Source: Guadua angustifolia
Taxonomy: Eukaryota; Streptophyta; Magnoliopsida; Poales; Poaceae
Direction: 5' to 3'
DNA: 64,000 nucleotides
Assembly (NCBI GenBank): GCA_036346375.1
Contig: JAYEVE010001202.1
Location: 62,001 to 126,000 of the forward strand
The position numbers and the translations under genes are program-made. Of this stretch, positions 1 to 11,489 are shown one piece after another. The notes under the pieces are model-generated. The model searched no databases. It had not been told where the DNA came from and saw nothing but the letters and a program-made list of their open reading frames with translations. Positions within the stretch are counted from its first letter, which is position 1; every line of letters begins with the position of its first letter.

Positions 1-1100
1 AATTTTAAAAAATTGTGACTGTGCTACTGTCCTAATAAAAGCCTGATAATCAATAGATAGATTTGATATTTGAGCAATAAAAAAAGGGTTAGATTTTTTT
101 GAAACTTTTAGAGAAAAGTGCTGAGGTAATGCTTAAGCTCTCATAAAAATTTTGAGTCATCACCACACTCCAGTGAATTTTTATAAAATTCTTACAATAG
201 TACTGTATCAATTGTGTTCCTTACGTTTTTTATTTTTGAAAGGTAACAAATGAAGTTCAATGCATTCACAGATTTGATTGAGCTAACAAAAAAAGTTTAA
301 AATTTTTGGAAATTTTAGACAAGGGTTATGAGACAATTATTAAGCTCTCGTAAAAATTTTGGATCATGAACATTCTCAAAAAAAATTATAAAATTCTGAC
401 AAGCTTACCGTCTCAGTTATGTTTATTATGTTTTTTATTTTTTAAAGATAAAAAATAAGTTAAATTATTTTGAAAATTTTTATGTATGATCTTACGCTAT
501 TAAAGATAGTACCGTAAATTTTTTAGAATATGATCAAGCTTATACAATTTTATAAAAATCTGACGGTGTTTCTACCAAAATTATAAAATGTATCAAAATT
601 TTGGTTTTTCAACAAATTTTCATGGAAGATGATTTTTTTAAGGGTTATTGGGCCAAATCTGGGTAAAATCTCACCGAAATTTCTGAAAATACTATAGCAA
701 TTTGATTTTTTTTTCAATTTTTTTTATCCGGCCGCGTGAAATCGCCAAGATTTGATTCCATGGCTAGCGCTATAGCAGCATTTCCTTTCTGTTTTTCTCC
801 TTCATTTTTGCATGCCCTTTACTGACAATCTGAGTGTTGTAAGTATACAAGTAGTGTACGTGGCGGATCCAGAAGTATTACATATATGTATTCTTGTTTC
901 ATTTTTTCATATATCTTTGTACTAAAAAGTTGAAGCCCACCAACTGCAACTTTTCTCGGTGAAGTTCAGGGTCTAGGAGAAAATAAGCAGCCCATGCACA
1001 CCGAGCATAGCTTAGAATTGACATGATACACAAGTACACAACGTGCTTGTGGAAACTCACTTGTACAAAAACTCCAGCGAGATGAAAAGAACAAAGTTAA
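1..1100. repeat. AT-rich intergenic DNA with degenerate ~207-bp repeats
   Basis: No gene is visible. Two diverged copies of one AT-rich unit lie at about 90-290 and 295-480. Both contain 'taagctctc', then a run ending in 'aaaaatttt', then 'ttataaaattct', then a 'gttttttattttt' tract, in the same order and about 207 bp apart. A weaker third copy may follow at 530-620. The arrangement suggests the decayed inside of a transposon, but no ends or coding remnants were found. Confidence 0.5.
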
Positions 1101-1395
1101 GGTCCTGTTAACTTAGGTTTACACTTTTTGGTTTATAGTTTAAAGTCATCTTTTTAGTTTAAACAGTTTAAAATCTAACGGCTTTTGTATATAATAGAGG
1201 TGGGTAATTTTACTTAACTTTAGTGTTATTAGTCTAAAATCAACCATCAAATAAGCTAAAAAAAGTCTCTCTCCAGTGGCTTTTAGTTATATGAAGATTT
1301 ATGGCTTTTGAAAAGCCCAGATAAGAAGCTATTCGTTTGTTTAGGCTGCAGCTTTTAGCTTTTAAACCGGTGAAAAAACCCAAACAAATAAGACC
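1101..1395. mobile_element. Tourist-like MITE (3-bp TAA target duplication)
   Basis: A short non-coding element of about 295 bp. The left end reads GGTCCTGTTAACTTAGG; the right end, reversed, reads GGTCTTATTTGTTTGGG. Both sides are flanked by TAA (1098-1100 and 1396-1398), as expected for PIF/Harbinger-derived MITEs. The interior is AT-rich with no ORF of note. The boundaries are a visual call. Confidence 0.5.
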
Positions 1396-1587
1396 TAAGT
1401 ATGTATAGACATAAAAAATAGATTCCCTATCAAAATAATGATACATATAAGTATCTCCATACAGTATGTCTTACTTATCAGAAAGCACTCACTCCTAAAG
1501 AGAGCACAAGTCACATCATATTTGTACAAAAAAAACTTAAGCCGCACTAAACTAACACATGCTAGCACCAATTATAAATAGGCGAAT

Positions 1588-1808
1588 ACTAGCAATCGGA
1601 TGTTCGATTGCCGTTCATTTCGTTGGACATTTCTTGCAATATTTTTTTTCAACATGTATAACATTTTTTTCATGATGTAACATTCCTTTCGCGCCCCCAT
1701 TTCTACTGTTGTCGAAGAAAAATATTGCATACATAGAAAAAAAATTACACATAAAAAAATTATTTCAATACATTCGAAAAAATCAAACGTTTGAACATAA
1801 GTCATTTC
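1588..1808 (+). mobile_element. Dispersed repeat, copy A (same family as 42086-42376)
   Basis: This stretch matches the reverse complement of 42086-42376 along its length. Shared blocks include 'actagcaat.ggatgt.cgat', 'tgcaa.attttttt', 'tctactgtt.tc' and a final 'gaaaaaatc'. It carries no ORF. The copy at 42 kb has a 9-bp direct repeat at its ends, suggesting a Mutator-type MITE; this copy is shorter and its ends are less clear. It lies about 650 bp upstream of the KANADI-like start codon. Confidence 0.5.
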
Positions 1809-2039
1809 ATTACAAATAATAAGACTCAACCAGCTAGTGTCTCTGAGTCTGGAGGAACAAACAATCACATTTATTAGCGGCGAGGCCCATTGGTCAATTC
1901 AATGGACATATGCACGGTAGTGAAATGCATACTCCATAAAGTGAGATATGATGCATGCCGTCCACAGTCAGATCAGTTAGAGCATGTCACACTCCAACCG
2001 CTCTCTGTCTCCTCGCCCCCTCCCATTTCATGGAAGGTA

Positions 2040-2335
2040 AATCTTTCATCCCACTCCCACACGTATATTCTCTCTCTCTCCCCCTCCCTATCCCATCCTC
2101 TCTCTAGGCATTACTCCTCTGATTTCTTTAACCACGCACACATATCTCTCTCTCATTTTATTCTCCCCAACCTGCAGGTACATTTGCCGATCGATGCCAT
2201 CTCTCTCTCTCTCGTCTCCCATCATCCCTGCCTTTATAGTAGTAGCATAGCATATTGCATCAACCCCCTCCTCTCTCTCTCTCTCTCTCCCCCCTTTCCT
2301 CACTCCTCTCACAAACACAAACCCCTATACAAGAA
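2040..2335 (+). repeat. CT-rich leader/microsatellites upstream of the KANADI-like gene
   Basis: Several (CT)n runs lie here, the clearest at about 2066-2103, 2200-2215 and 2270-2292. Pyrimidine-rich tracts like this are common in 5' leaders of grass genes. The open frame running through the region (1890-2357) is low-complexity Ser/Leu/Pro and is not credible as a gene. No clear TATA box was identified. Confidence 0.55.
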
Positions 2336-2453
2336 TGATATGCCACTCATGACATAATCACCAGATCCCACTTCCTCTCCTCCTTTTCTTGGAACCAACA
2401 GGAGCAAGCTCACACCTTTCTCACCATTGTTACGACAAGATAGCATTGGTACA

Positions 2454-5400
2454 ATGAGCACTGCTACTGGCGTGGATACTACTCCTCAGCAGACTTCCAC
2501 TACTGCCGCAAGGGCTCCTGATCTCTCACTCCACATCAGCCCTCCGTCGCCGGACGCTGCCGGCGGCGAGATGCCGGAGCCCAGTCTGCGGCTGGGGGTC
2601 GTCGACACGGCGGCGGCAAAGAGGCCGGTAGACAAGGTGCAGCAGCGGCTGCACCAGCCGAACCAGATCCGTGGGTTCAAGAAGAGCTCGGCCGCCGGCG
2701 CCGGCGGCGGCCCGGTGGCAGGCGGTGGGAGGCCGCCGGGTGGCGGGAAGAGGAGCGCGAGGGCTCCGAGGATGCGGTGGACCACCGCGCTGCACGCTCA
2801 CTTCGTGCACGCCGTGGAGCTCCTTGGTGGCCATGAGAGTATGTTCATATAAACATCTCATGTATACATAAGTGTGGAGCATTAATTAATCATTGCATAT
2901 ATATATATACTAGCACATGTGAAGTCTTTGATGGGGTGGTCTTGCTTGTTGTTCTCCTGGAGTTTTTTTTATTGAGTTTCAGGACGTGTTCTTGATTATA
3001 AATGAATAAATTCTTAATTAGTGATGGTATATATATACACATAGTCACACATGAAGTGAGTCTTGCCATTAATTAGTAACTCGCATGGTGTTTATTTCTG
3101 TGTTTTTCTCTTTGATTTCTCTGGTTTTTTTTAACAAATGTATGAAGCATGCATTTTCCCCCTTCTACGTCGATCTATCTAGGGATTTGAAGGGAAATTC
3201 TATTACATACGGCTTAGAACTTTTCCTTTTTCTTTCGTGTCCCAAGAAGCTAGGTTTCATCCTTTAGCTAGTTCCTTTGTTTCATTCTGAAGTATGGAGT
3301 GCCACACAGTTAATCACATGGTTTACACAAGATTTGAGTTTATTACTCAATTTGATTTCCATCCATGCATCATGTGCATGTATACTCTTGGTTCTAAAAC
3401 TTCCTTGCTTTGTTTTTTGTTACGTCTTCTAGGAGCAACACCAAAGTCAGTCTTGGAACTGATGAACGTGAAGGATCTTACACTTGCTCATGTTAAGAGC
3501 CACCTGCAGGCAAGTAACTAGAGATCAGAGGCTTGCTTCTCTCCTTTTTCACCTGCATCTGCATGCATGTATATGCTAGCTAGCTCCACACAAACATTTT
3601 TCACTCTGCTTATTTCTGACCACTCAAAAACAAAAGGATTTAGCTAGCAGCTGGTTGACATGTTTGATACCGGCCTTCTTGTTGCTAGTTGATACCAAGT
3701 ACCTCTTGTCCTTTTTCGTCCTTCATCTGGCCTAAATATATTCACACCCTATAGTTAATTAATTAGTTTAATTACATCTAAAACTAAACCAAATGGCAAC
3801 ACAACGATACTAGCCAGCTAATCCGATATCTTAATTTTCATTTCTTATATTTTTTTCTTCTTGCATGCAGATGTATAGAACAGTGAAGGGCACAGACAGA
3901 TCATGTGTTGAAGGTAAAATACATATTGCTTAGATCTTAACATGTCCATCCCTTCGGAATTCCATAGCCTGAGTTGGTTCAAGGTCATGTCACACACACA
4001 GTGCTGAATTATCGGCATGGGATCTGTATGTGACATGTGTGCCCCATAAAGCACAGCCATAGAGCTTGTACCCTAGCGAGCTAGTGCTGTGTGTGGATTG
4101 TATCCTACATCGCATATGTTTGTATTTTGCGGTGTGACGAGACATATGGATGGATATATGGTGTGTTTCAGGGCATGGCCAGACCAGAGATATGGGCTTT
4201 CTGACGAGAGGAGGTGTTGTTGCTGGTGAAGTGGAAGGCTTTGATGGGCACAACAACATGATCAGAACTACTCCCAATAATACTACTGCTAGGTGTGTAC
4301 ATTTACGATCAAATTGAATCTAGTGCTTAAATATTACTAGTAATAATGGAGTATATATGTGAGAATTAGTAATGGTGTATGTTTTCTTTCATATCTTGGT
4401 CTCTGTGTCTGCAAGAGACCGCAACTTTGCCCCATTTGGAGGGTATGGATGTGTTGTGCGCGTGCATTTACATCATTGCCTCATTTTATATGCTCCTACA
4501 TGTTGATGCATGGCTTGTGGGGTATAGGGTGTGTGGAAAATAAAACCCTGATGGAAGGATCTAGAGGAATTTGACTGCATTTTTTTTTGGTTGGTGTGTT
4601 CAGTTTGGACTATATGCAATCCAGATTCCAGCGGTGTCCTTTAGTCTAAGGTTTTAGGTTTTAATAGTGTATAATTGAGTACTTAATTATTCTAAGTCCA
4701 AGGAGAGGGTATGTATGCATCATGCTTTGCAAAATCTTTGAAGTGTCTATGTGAACATAGTGAATATTGTAGCATTTTGGAGTTTGTGGTTAATTGAAGT
4801 TGGGGGTGAGTTTTAGTTCATGAAACATGCGGGTCTGGTTTTAGGGGTTTTTTTATCACTTGTTAATTTTATAATTCATTTAAAACAATTTTTAACTAGG
4901 AAATTAAGCAACCGAAATTTTAATTTATAATAATTAATCTTATGGACCTGTTGCATATGAGTTAACCGCGTGGGTCTTGTCTTGACATAAAATTACAAAA
5001 TAATATATCTGCAGATTAAAGTGCATGTAACTTCAGAAGCCATCTGACATGTTACTTAAGGAGAGATTTAGTATTTTGCCACTTCAAAGATTGTCTCTTT
5101 GATTATGATGCCACTTGAGCCAATGACATATGGGATCATCTGAGTCAATGATTCCTTACTTAGGCATGCATATGCTAAATTGAACCATTCAAAGCAATGA
5201 CAGTTTGATGTGTCTGTCCCCTTTTTGATTGGGATCCCAATGCATGCAGCCTTTTCCTGCCTTTCGATCATTTCTTTTTTCAGCTGACATAAAAATTTTC
5301 ATCACACTTTAGTGAGTCATCACTCCTCGGCGTCTCTCTCTCTCTGCCTTTCTGTATGCATTTTTATTTTGTCATCTACATCTCTCTCTCTGAACATCTA

Positions 5401-8400
5401 CAATAGTACTACCTCTAATTTTGCCATAGCACCCTAGAGACACCACTTAAAATACAACATCTCCAACAAATTTAGCTTGATTCACAACATCAATTTTTAC
5501 AATTTCTCTCTTTAGTTAACCCCACATATCAGTTAATTATAATATTTTATCCCTTGCCCCTTAGTCGCTCTCTCTCACCACCTAACACCATCACTCACCC
5601 TCCACTTCTTCCTCCTTCCGCTAGCCTCTCTCCACCTTGGCGCTAGCCTTCTACTCCCCCCTCCCCTCCATCACCAGCCTCCCCTGCCTCTATTGTGCTG
5701 GTCTCCACCCATCATCCATCTCCACCATGTCGATCTCTACCTGCCTCGCCGCAACCTCTCCCACCTTCCCCATTGTCAAGCCGGTTAGATCCAGCCCGGT
5801 GTCCTCCCTCCTTGCTCCTCCCGTTAGGGTCCCCCACTATTGCCACCATCCTCCGACTCCTCCCCACTACCGTCACTGTTGGCCTAGCCAGATCCGTGTT
5901 GTCAATGTGTGGATTGGGCCAGAGCCAACCAAATCCACACATCGGCGAGCTAGATGTAGCCAGATCGATCTATTTTTCTGTTTGTCGTTGTATCCTCCGA
6001 TCACCACCTTCATCGCCGAGCCAGTCATCGTCAAGTCCTCCAATCACCATCGCCTTTGTTGCCAAACCAATCACCGCCAGATCCACCGCGTAGGGTCATC
6101 TTCACCGTGTGGGCCCTACAAACCGCGTGGGGGATGGACGACTCTGCTCCAATAGTGTTTGCAGTCTTCACTTTGCCCATTGGTTTGCGTGTTGTGTCGT
6201 CGTCTCTAGACGTGATGACCTCTCCTCTCTCTTTGTTCTCTCTCCTCTAGCTCAAATTTGAGGTGGTGTGGCAAACTAACCGACGGCTCTAGCTCAAATT
6301 TGAGGTGATGTGGCAAACTAACCGACGGCTAAGCTGTGACTATTGGAGATGCCTTTAGGGTATGTACAATGATACATGTCAGCTGTTTGTAAGACTATAC
6401 CACGTAGGATTTTAGGTGATGTGGATGAGAAAGAATGAGGAAAGAGAAAGCTACTGTCTACTATTTAACAGACAATCTTATAGACAGCTTTCTATTTTGT
6501 ATACCATTGTATAGACAATCTGTTAATTGGATGTAAGACTATTACAAACAACTATATATGGATACATGCCCTTAGAGAGCAAGCATGTAGATCTAGATGA
6601 CAGTTCTTCTGCACTGTACTACTCCTCCTACAACCATTTGTACTATGCTCCAGATTCACACACTCCCAGTCATGCATGCGAAAACACTTATTACAGCTCC
6701 CACCATCCATCCCTCTCTCTCTCTCTCTCTCTCTCTCATAAGCAAATAGACTGACACAATGCCTAAATAACCAGCAGACCGGGTGGCTAGCTCTGGTGAG
6801 AGAACAGAATTGCGCATGCATGCTGCAGGTAGTAGAACGTCCCGGGTGCATGGTGAGGGACATACACATTGAAAGAAAAAATAAAGTCGTGCATGCAAAC
6901 ATTGTACTGAACGAGGGTCATGATGCACAGGGAGACTTTTTCGTCCTCCTCTTTACTCGCAGTGTTCTGCTTATGCATGGTTTTCTCAGAGGGTGAGAAC
7001 CGAGAGGTCCCTCCCTACCCAACCAGGCAGTTTGCCCCAGCATGCAGCTGCTTGTGTGCTGTGGTCGATCATCAGATCCATTCATCCATATCAATTGTCC
7101 CTCTACTGGGCCTATCATGGTTGCACCAATTAATGCAGGTGGAATCTTGCATAAAACAAGTAGAACATGACAAGGGCAACTCCATTTCCCTTGACTAGAA
7201 AAAGCCTGCCCTTAGCTTAAATAGTGGCAAGCATGGACAAGCCATTTGGCAGCACTACCAGAGTTAGAGCATCTCCGATGGTACTAGCTATAAGAAATGT
7301 CCATATCATCTATAGATAGCATATAAATAATCTCTCCAATAAATTAGCTATAGCGTTGTCTATAAAATTAAATATTGGCCCACATGTAATAGATAATAAG
7401 TGTCTTGGAATCAATTATAGCCTGGCTATACATTAGAGCATCTCCAATGGTGCTAGCTATAAGAAATGTCCATGTCATCTATAGATAACATATAGACAAT
7501 CTTTTCAATGGATTAGCTATAGTATTATCTATAAAATTAAATATTGGCCTACATGTAATAGATAATAAGTGCCTTGGAATCAATTATAGTCTGACTATAC
7601 ATTAGTAGCCGGTCTATATCTCTCTCCTCATTTTCTTTCTTCCACTTAAGCAAAATGCTAAGATGACACCCTTATAGCTAGTTGAAGTGGCACAATTGGA
7701 GATGCTCTTAGGCTGATCAGTCTAGCCACCTCCTCCATACATGCCTCTCCAACCCTGGCCTCGTCTCCTCATACATAGCCACATACTATCTAGCTAGCCT
7801 GGCTAGATCATCCCACTTAAATTAGGATTTAATCATGTTAACCATCTCAATTACATCTTATATGATCTTAGTAATTAATTACGACATTTAGACCATTACA
7901 TGTCAAATTAATTCTAGTTATTGTACGCATTGACTAGAAAATACTATTACATAGATGTTGCCTCAGTAAAAAGAAGACCGAAATTAAACAACGAGAGCGC
8001 GCTCTTACTTATATATGGGTAGAATGATACTGATATCTGATGGTACGTTAAATACTGAAATTGTACCTAATATGCCACCGTTAACATGAGTAGTTAGTAT
8101 AGTACGATGCTGTACTAACTCCCAGCAGTAACTCAAGATATATGGGCATTGATTTGTACCGCAGGAGGTCGCAGTCCCCAGGAGCGCAGCTGCAGGATCA
8201 TCATCATAATGCCTGGAGCCAACCAGCTGCCGCAAGGCAGCCATTGCCTTACCTCACGCTATCTGAATCTGATCGCCTCTTGATGCAGCAAAGCCAGAAG
8301 GTATTTAATTTGATGACGGCCGGTTTAAGCAATAACTAGCTCAGAGGAGTTAATATATTGCCTGCCGTAGATCGCGAGATGAGGCTGGCATTTATACGTA

Positions 8401-9757
8401 TGGATCACGGCCGCACATTTATTTTCTACGGCTCCAACTAGTAAATATGACTGACTGCATGATCAGAGGCGGTTTAATTAATTAGAGGTGCGGTTAAATG
8501 CTACTGCTAGTACTAGTAAAGGTGTGTTTGGCAGAGATTCAGCTTCTTCAGATTCGTGAATCTGGTAAAGCTGAAAATTTTAGCTTCACCTGATTCGTGA
8601 AGCTGAAGCTGTGATTACATTAAGAGCCTGTTTGGTAGGGCTCCAACTCCACTAGATCCGTGGATCTGGTGAAGCTGGGTATTTCTAGCTCCACAGATCC
8701 GTGAAGCTAAAGCTGTGAGTACATTAAGAGTGTTTAGATGGATCATCTTGTTTATATTTTAGACCAAAAATATAAACTTAATTCACTTTATTTTAGCCTA
8801 CAAGTTTCAGATCTCAGGTGAAACTAGGATCTAGAGCTCTACCAAACAGGCCCTAAGAGTGTTTAGATAGATCATCTTGTTTATATTTTAGACCAAAAAT
8901 ATAAACTTAATTCACCTTATTTTAGCCTAGCTATAAGTTTCAAATTTCAGGTGAAGCTAGAATTTAAAGCTCTACCAAAGAGGCCCTAACTTGTCATCTT
9001 CCTCGATCGTGGGGAGCAAATAGGATATCTTAAATGTAGCTAGGACGCTTGGTACTGCAGCTACTGGCATCTTCTCTCAGAATCTTGATAGAAAAAGCTA
9101 GCACACAGATACCTATGTGCCATTGAACTAACCCCTTGTGTTTGACTCTATCCTCCTCTGAGTCCTCTCCCTCCCCGGTAAATCATACGCTTACAAGCAA
9201 ATTAAGGATAAAAATTCAATATAAAGCATTCACGATAAGTTAACCGTAAAAGATCAAGGAAAGTGTGTTTATTACAAGCTGTCAAATTTCGATCGATCGA
9301 GGATTAATCTCACGTGGATATATATTTATGCATTGTGTTTCCACATATACGCATTCAGGGATGGATCAGGGGAGGCGAACGAGATCACGAGGAAGCCATT
9401 CATCTTGGACAGGACCATGTCATGCAGGACAAAGGATCGTCAGTAGCACTCCATGAACATGCAAACATCGCCATCAGAAGGCCGTCATCAAACACAAGCA
9501 GCAGCGACGACACGATCGCGAGCTCTGACTGGTTGGCGTTGCCGCAGCAGTACTACGGCAATGGCGATGGCTGCACGGCAGATGACCGTCGTCGTCGTCA
9601 GTACGACCAAGCTGCAGCAGCCATGGTGGAGAGCAGCATGAAGCCTCCGAGCCTGGAGATGAGCCTGGGGAGGCAGGGGTGGCAGATGGAGCAGTGCAGC
9701 GGCGCCGAGTCGTCGGCGTCGGCCTCCAAGGAGCTAACCCTCCTCAAGTGCTTGTGA
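2454..9757 (+). CDS. KAN: KANADI-family GARP/MYB-like transcription factor
   Basis: Nuclear DNA-binding regulator of abaxial organ identity and polarity, by family. Six exons: 2454-2838, 3433-3509, 3871-3913, 4172-4292, 8165-8300, 9359-9757. All phases match, giving 386 residues, normal for the family. The GARP domain spans about residues 100-165 and is split over exons 1-3. It starts ARAPRMRWTTALHAHFVHAV and includes KSVLELMNVKDLTLAHVKSH, then LQMYRTVKGTD. An early PDLSLHISPP block and the C-terminal LEMSLGR and KELTLLKCL blocks are also KANADI hallmarks. The ATG at 2454 was chosen because the frame only extends upstream through a TTG. Intron 2 has a GC donor (3510). Intron 4 is 3.9 kb and MITE-rich. 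Which KANADI paralogue this is cannot be settled here; the N-terminal block recalls KAN4/KAN1. Confidence 0.93.
3510..3870 (+). other. GC-AG intron inside the KANADI DNA-binding domain
   Basis: The exon ends CAC CTG CAG and is followed directly by GCAAGT, not GT. The next exon opens ATG TAT AGA after 'gcatgcag'. Only this junction rebuilds the invariant HLQ-MYR string of the GARP domain. The nearest GT (3514) would add four bases and shift the frame. GCAAGT is the usual consensus for GC-type U2 donors. Confidence 0.85.
5455..6357. mobile_element. Possible MITE-like/Harbinger remnant in KANADI intron 4
   Basis: A roughly 900-bp block is bounded on the left by 'acatctccaacaaatttag' and on the right by the inverse-like 'ctattggagatgcc', resembling the 'gcatctccaat' ends of grass Tourist elements. 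The inside is rich in C/T and codes for nothing recognisable; the 172-residue open frame at 5637-6155 is low-complexity. A 42-bp tandem duplication (6245-6286, 6287-6328) sits near its right end. The ends and target duplication are not convincing. Confidence 0.35.
6358..6571. mobile_element. Tourist-like MITE in KANADI intron 4
   Basis: Terminal inverted repeats are GGGTATGTACAATGATACATG at the left (first 12 bases match best) and, reversed, GGGCATGTATCCATATATAG at the right. A TTA duplication flanks the element (6355-6357 and 6572-6574). The 214-bp interior has its own AT-rich inverted stretches and no coding capacity. This is typical of PIF/Harbinger-mobilised MITEs. Confidence 0.65.
7267..7707. 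mobile_element. Tourist-like MITE with an internal tandem duplication
   Basis: The ends are GAGCATCTCCGATGG and, reversed at the right, GAGCATCTCCAATTGTG, with TTA on both outer sides (7264-7266, 7708-7710). A second left end, GAGCATCTCCAATGG, starts at 7436 after another TTA, exactly 169 bp from the first. The unit 7267-7435 is thus a truncated copy in tandem with a full copy at 7436-7707. Sequence similarity between the units is high along their length. Confidence 0.7.
8521..8987. mobile_element. hAT-like MITE interrupted by a copy of its own family
   Basis: The outer element starts GGTGTGTTTGGCAGAG and ends with CTCTACCAAAGAGGCCC. Its two halves (8521-8626 and 8854-8987) line up with the two halves of the inner element (8627-8853), which begins CCTGTTTGGTAGGG and ends CTACCAAACAGGCCC. 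The hexamer TAAGAG occurs at both inner borders (8621-8626, 8854-8859). A and T replace C in the two preceding bases, so a full 8-bp hAT duplication is only partly preserved. Confidence 0.7.
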
Positions 9758-9838
9758 ATTTAATTAATGTTATCAGTCATATTAAAGATCCATCAAGGCA
9801 AGCAAGAACAACGACCGGATCAAATCAAAGCTAGCTAG

Positions 9839-9874
9839 CTAGTCTTCTTCTTCTTCTTCTTCTTCTTCTTCTTG
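9839..9874 (+). repeat. (CTT)n microsatellite in the 3' flank of the KANADI-like gene
   Basis: About eleven CTT repeats directly follow a short 'agctagctagct' tract, roughly 85 bp after the stop codon and so probably in the 3' untranslated region. Confidence 0.85.
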
Positions 9875-9879
9875 CTGTT

Positions 9880-11320
9880 AATTAATTCGCATGTTTGTTC
9901 TTTCTGTTACTCTTGTCTAGCTAATAGGTGATTATTTAGTTTAAGGGGTCAATGGCAAAGTGATTTTATTTTAGATTGAAAAGTATTTAATTTTTCAGGG
10001 AAAGGAAAACTAGACTAGCAGCAATGGGCCACCTTGCACTGTTAATGGCCCAACAACAAATAGACTGGATGCATTTATATTTATCAGCGGGACAGATACT
10101 CCTTGCTTGTAATTAATCTCGGTAGTCTCTTAAGTTCAGAAAAAGAAAAAAAAAACGTTGATCGTCGCTTGATCTGAACCTATTTTTGTCTCAAATATCC
10201 TACTCCATGTACAACTTGTACAGCGGTTTCGAGAGGAAGACGACGGCGATGACAACGGAGAAGGAAGGAGGGAGTGTGGGTAGATTTGCACACGGTTGAC
10301 AGACACCATCGATTAACGTCATACGGTCTACACGTTTACATTGTTCATCTGTGATCGCGACGGTGGCAGATTAATTAGCAGGGAAGGCACGTACGTGGCG
10401 TGCTAATCACCTGCCTGCCGGTGGTTATCGGTAATCCTATCCTCTACGCTCCCTCCTGCCTGCTTAGCGGAGCACGGCAGTGATTACCGGGTCGGGTCAG
10501 GGTGTAACCCGGATGCGGTAGCACCGTAGGTTAAAACGACCCTGACGTGAATGCAACAGCTTGTAGCAACGGTGGAATTAGAAAAAATTTAATTAACAAA
10601 TTTAGCTTATTGAATATGTGAAATTTTGGTATTTCTCAAATTTTTTAGGATGCTAGAGCATACCTAGCACCCTTCGATTCCACCCCTGCTTCTAGGCGGA
10701 TGAACTGATCTTGAATTATGTTTGATATGTCAGCTCAAAAAAATTATGCTTGTTATCTACGTATGCGACCTTTGTCTAAAAAAAATGCACATACCTAAGC
10801 ACGAATTTTTTGATGCGCTGTGAATAATTAAGGTGATGGCAAGAATAGTTGAGACCTCATATATACAATGGGAGCTGAAGAATGAATTCTCTGACAGTAC
10901 ATGATCCAAGGTACAGTAACTTTACAAACATATAATGTGCACAGTACATCACGTCAAAGTAAGTATGCGCTGATAATCAGTAGTGATCTGCTGTGGAGTA
11001 TAATCTTAATTGGCATTGTGATGAGAAGACAGGATCGACCTTGATTCTGTCAGGAGATCGGTGACGTGCCACTGCCGATTGTTTTGTCGTGCCCAAACAG
11101 CAAACCAGGCCGCCGGTTTCGGTTTTCACAAGGGCGGGCGGGCGGGGGGTGGCAGTTTCTCCTCTCGTGGGTCCTGTGATGATGGCGACCCGGTAGCAGC
11201 AACTCCGGATTCAGATCCAATCCAAACAGTGACCCAAAGCCGTGTGGGGCCCGGCCCGTCTCTTCCCATCTTCTCATCTAGAAGAAAAGCCAGCCAACGA
11301 GCCGATCCAATCCTCTCCGG
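9880..11320. other. Intergenic region, no gene seen
   Basis: Unique-looking AT-rich DNA with no credible ORF. Around 10560-10690 a stretch ending 'cgattccacccctgcttctagg' resembles a generic retroelement remnant, but I could not assign it. Confidence 0.5.
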
Positions 11321-11330
11321 CTTGGCGCCC

Positions 11331-11338
11331 TATATAAA
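11331..11338 (+). promoter_or_regulatory. TATA box of the small gene at 11490
   Basis: The sequence 'cctatataaagc' is a near-ideal plant TATA box in GC-rich context. A start site about 30 bp downstream (near 11362) would leave a leader of about 130 nt before the ATG at 11490. Confidence 0.75.
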
Positions 11339-11489
11339 GCGTGGCCATGGTCCAAGCTGCTCGCTCATCCAGATCGATCCGGTAGGCACAGCCTCAGTAG
11401 CCACCATCTTATTCGTACATCTGCTTTGAGTTTAGTTCGATCCATCCGAGTCGAGAATTAATTGAGATCAATACGTCAAAGTCATCGTC

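Noticed and set aside
1890..2357. 155-residue open frame upstream of the KANADI-like gene
   Set aside because: It is made of CT-microsatellite sequence (Ser/Leu/Pro runs) and has no family motif; it fits better as promoter and leader.
3510..3520. Alternative GT donor at 3514 for KANADI intron 2
   Set aside because: It would insert four bases and break the frame in the most conserved part of the DNA-binding domain.
5637..6155. 172-residue open frame in KANADI intron 4
   Set aside because: Low-complexity Ser/Pro/His sequence in repeat-derived DNA inside an intron.
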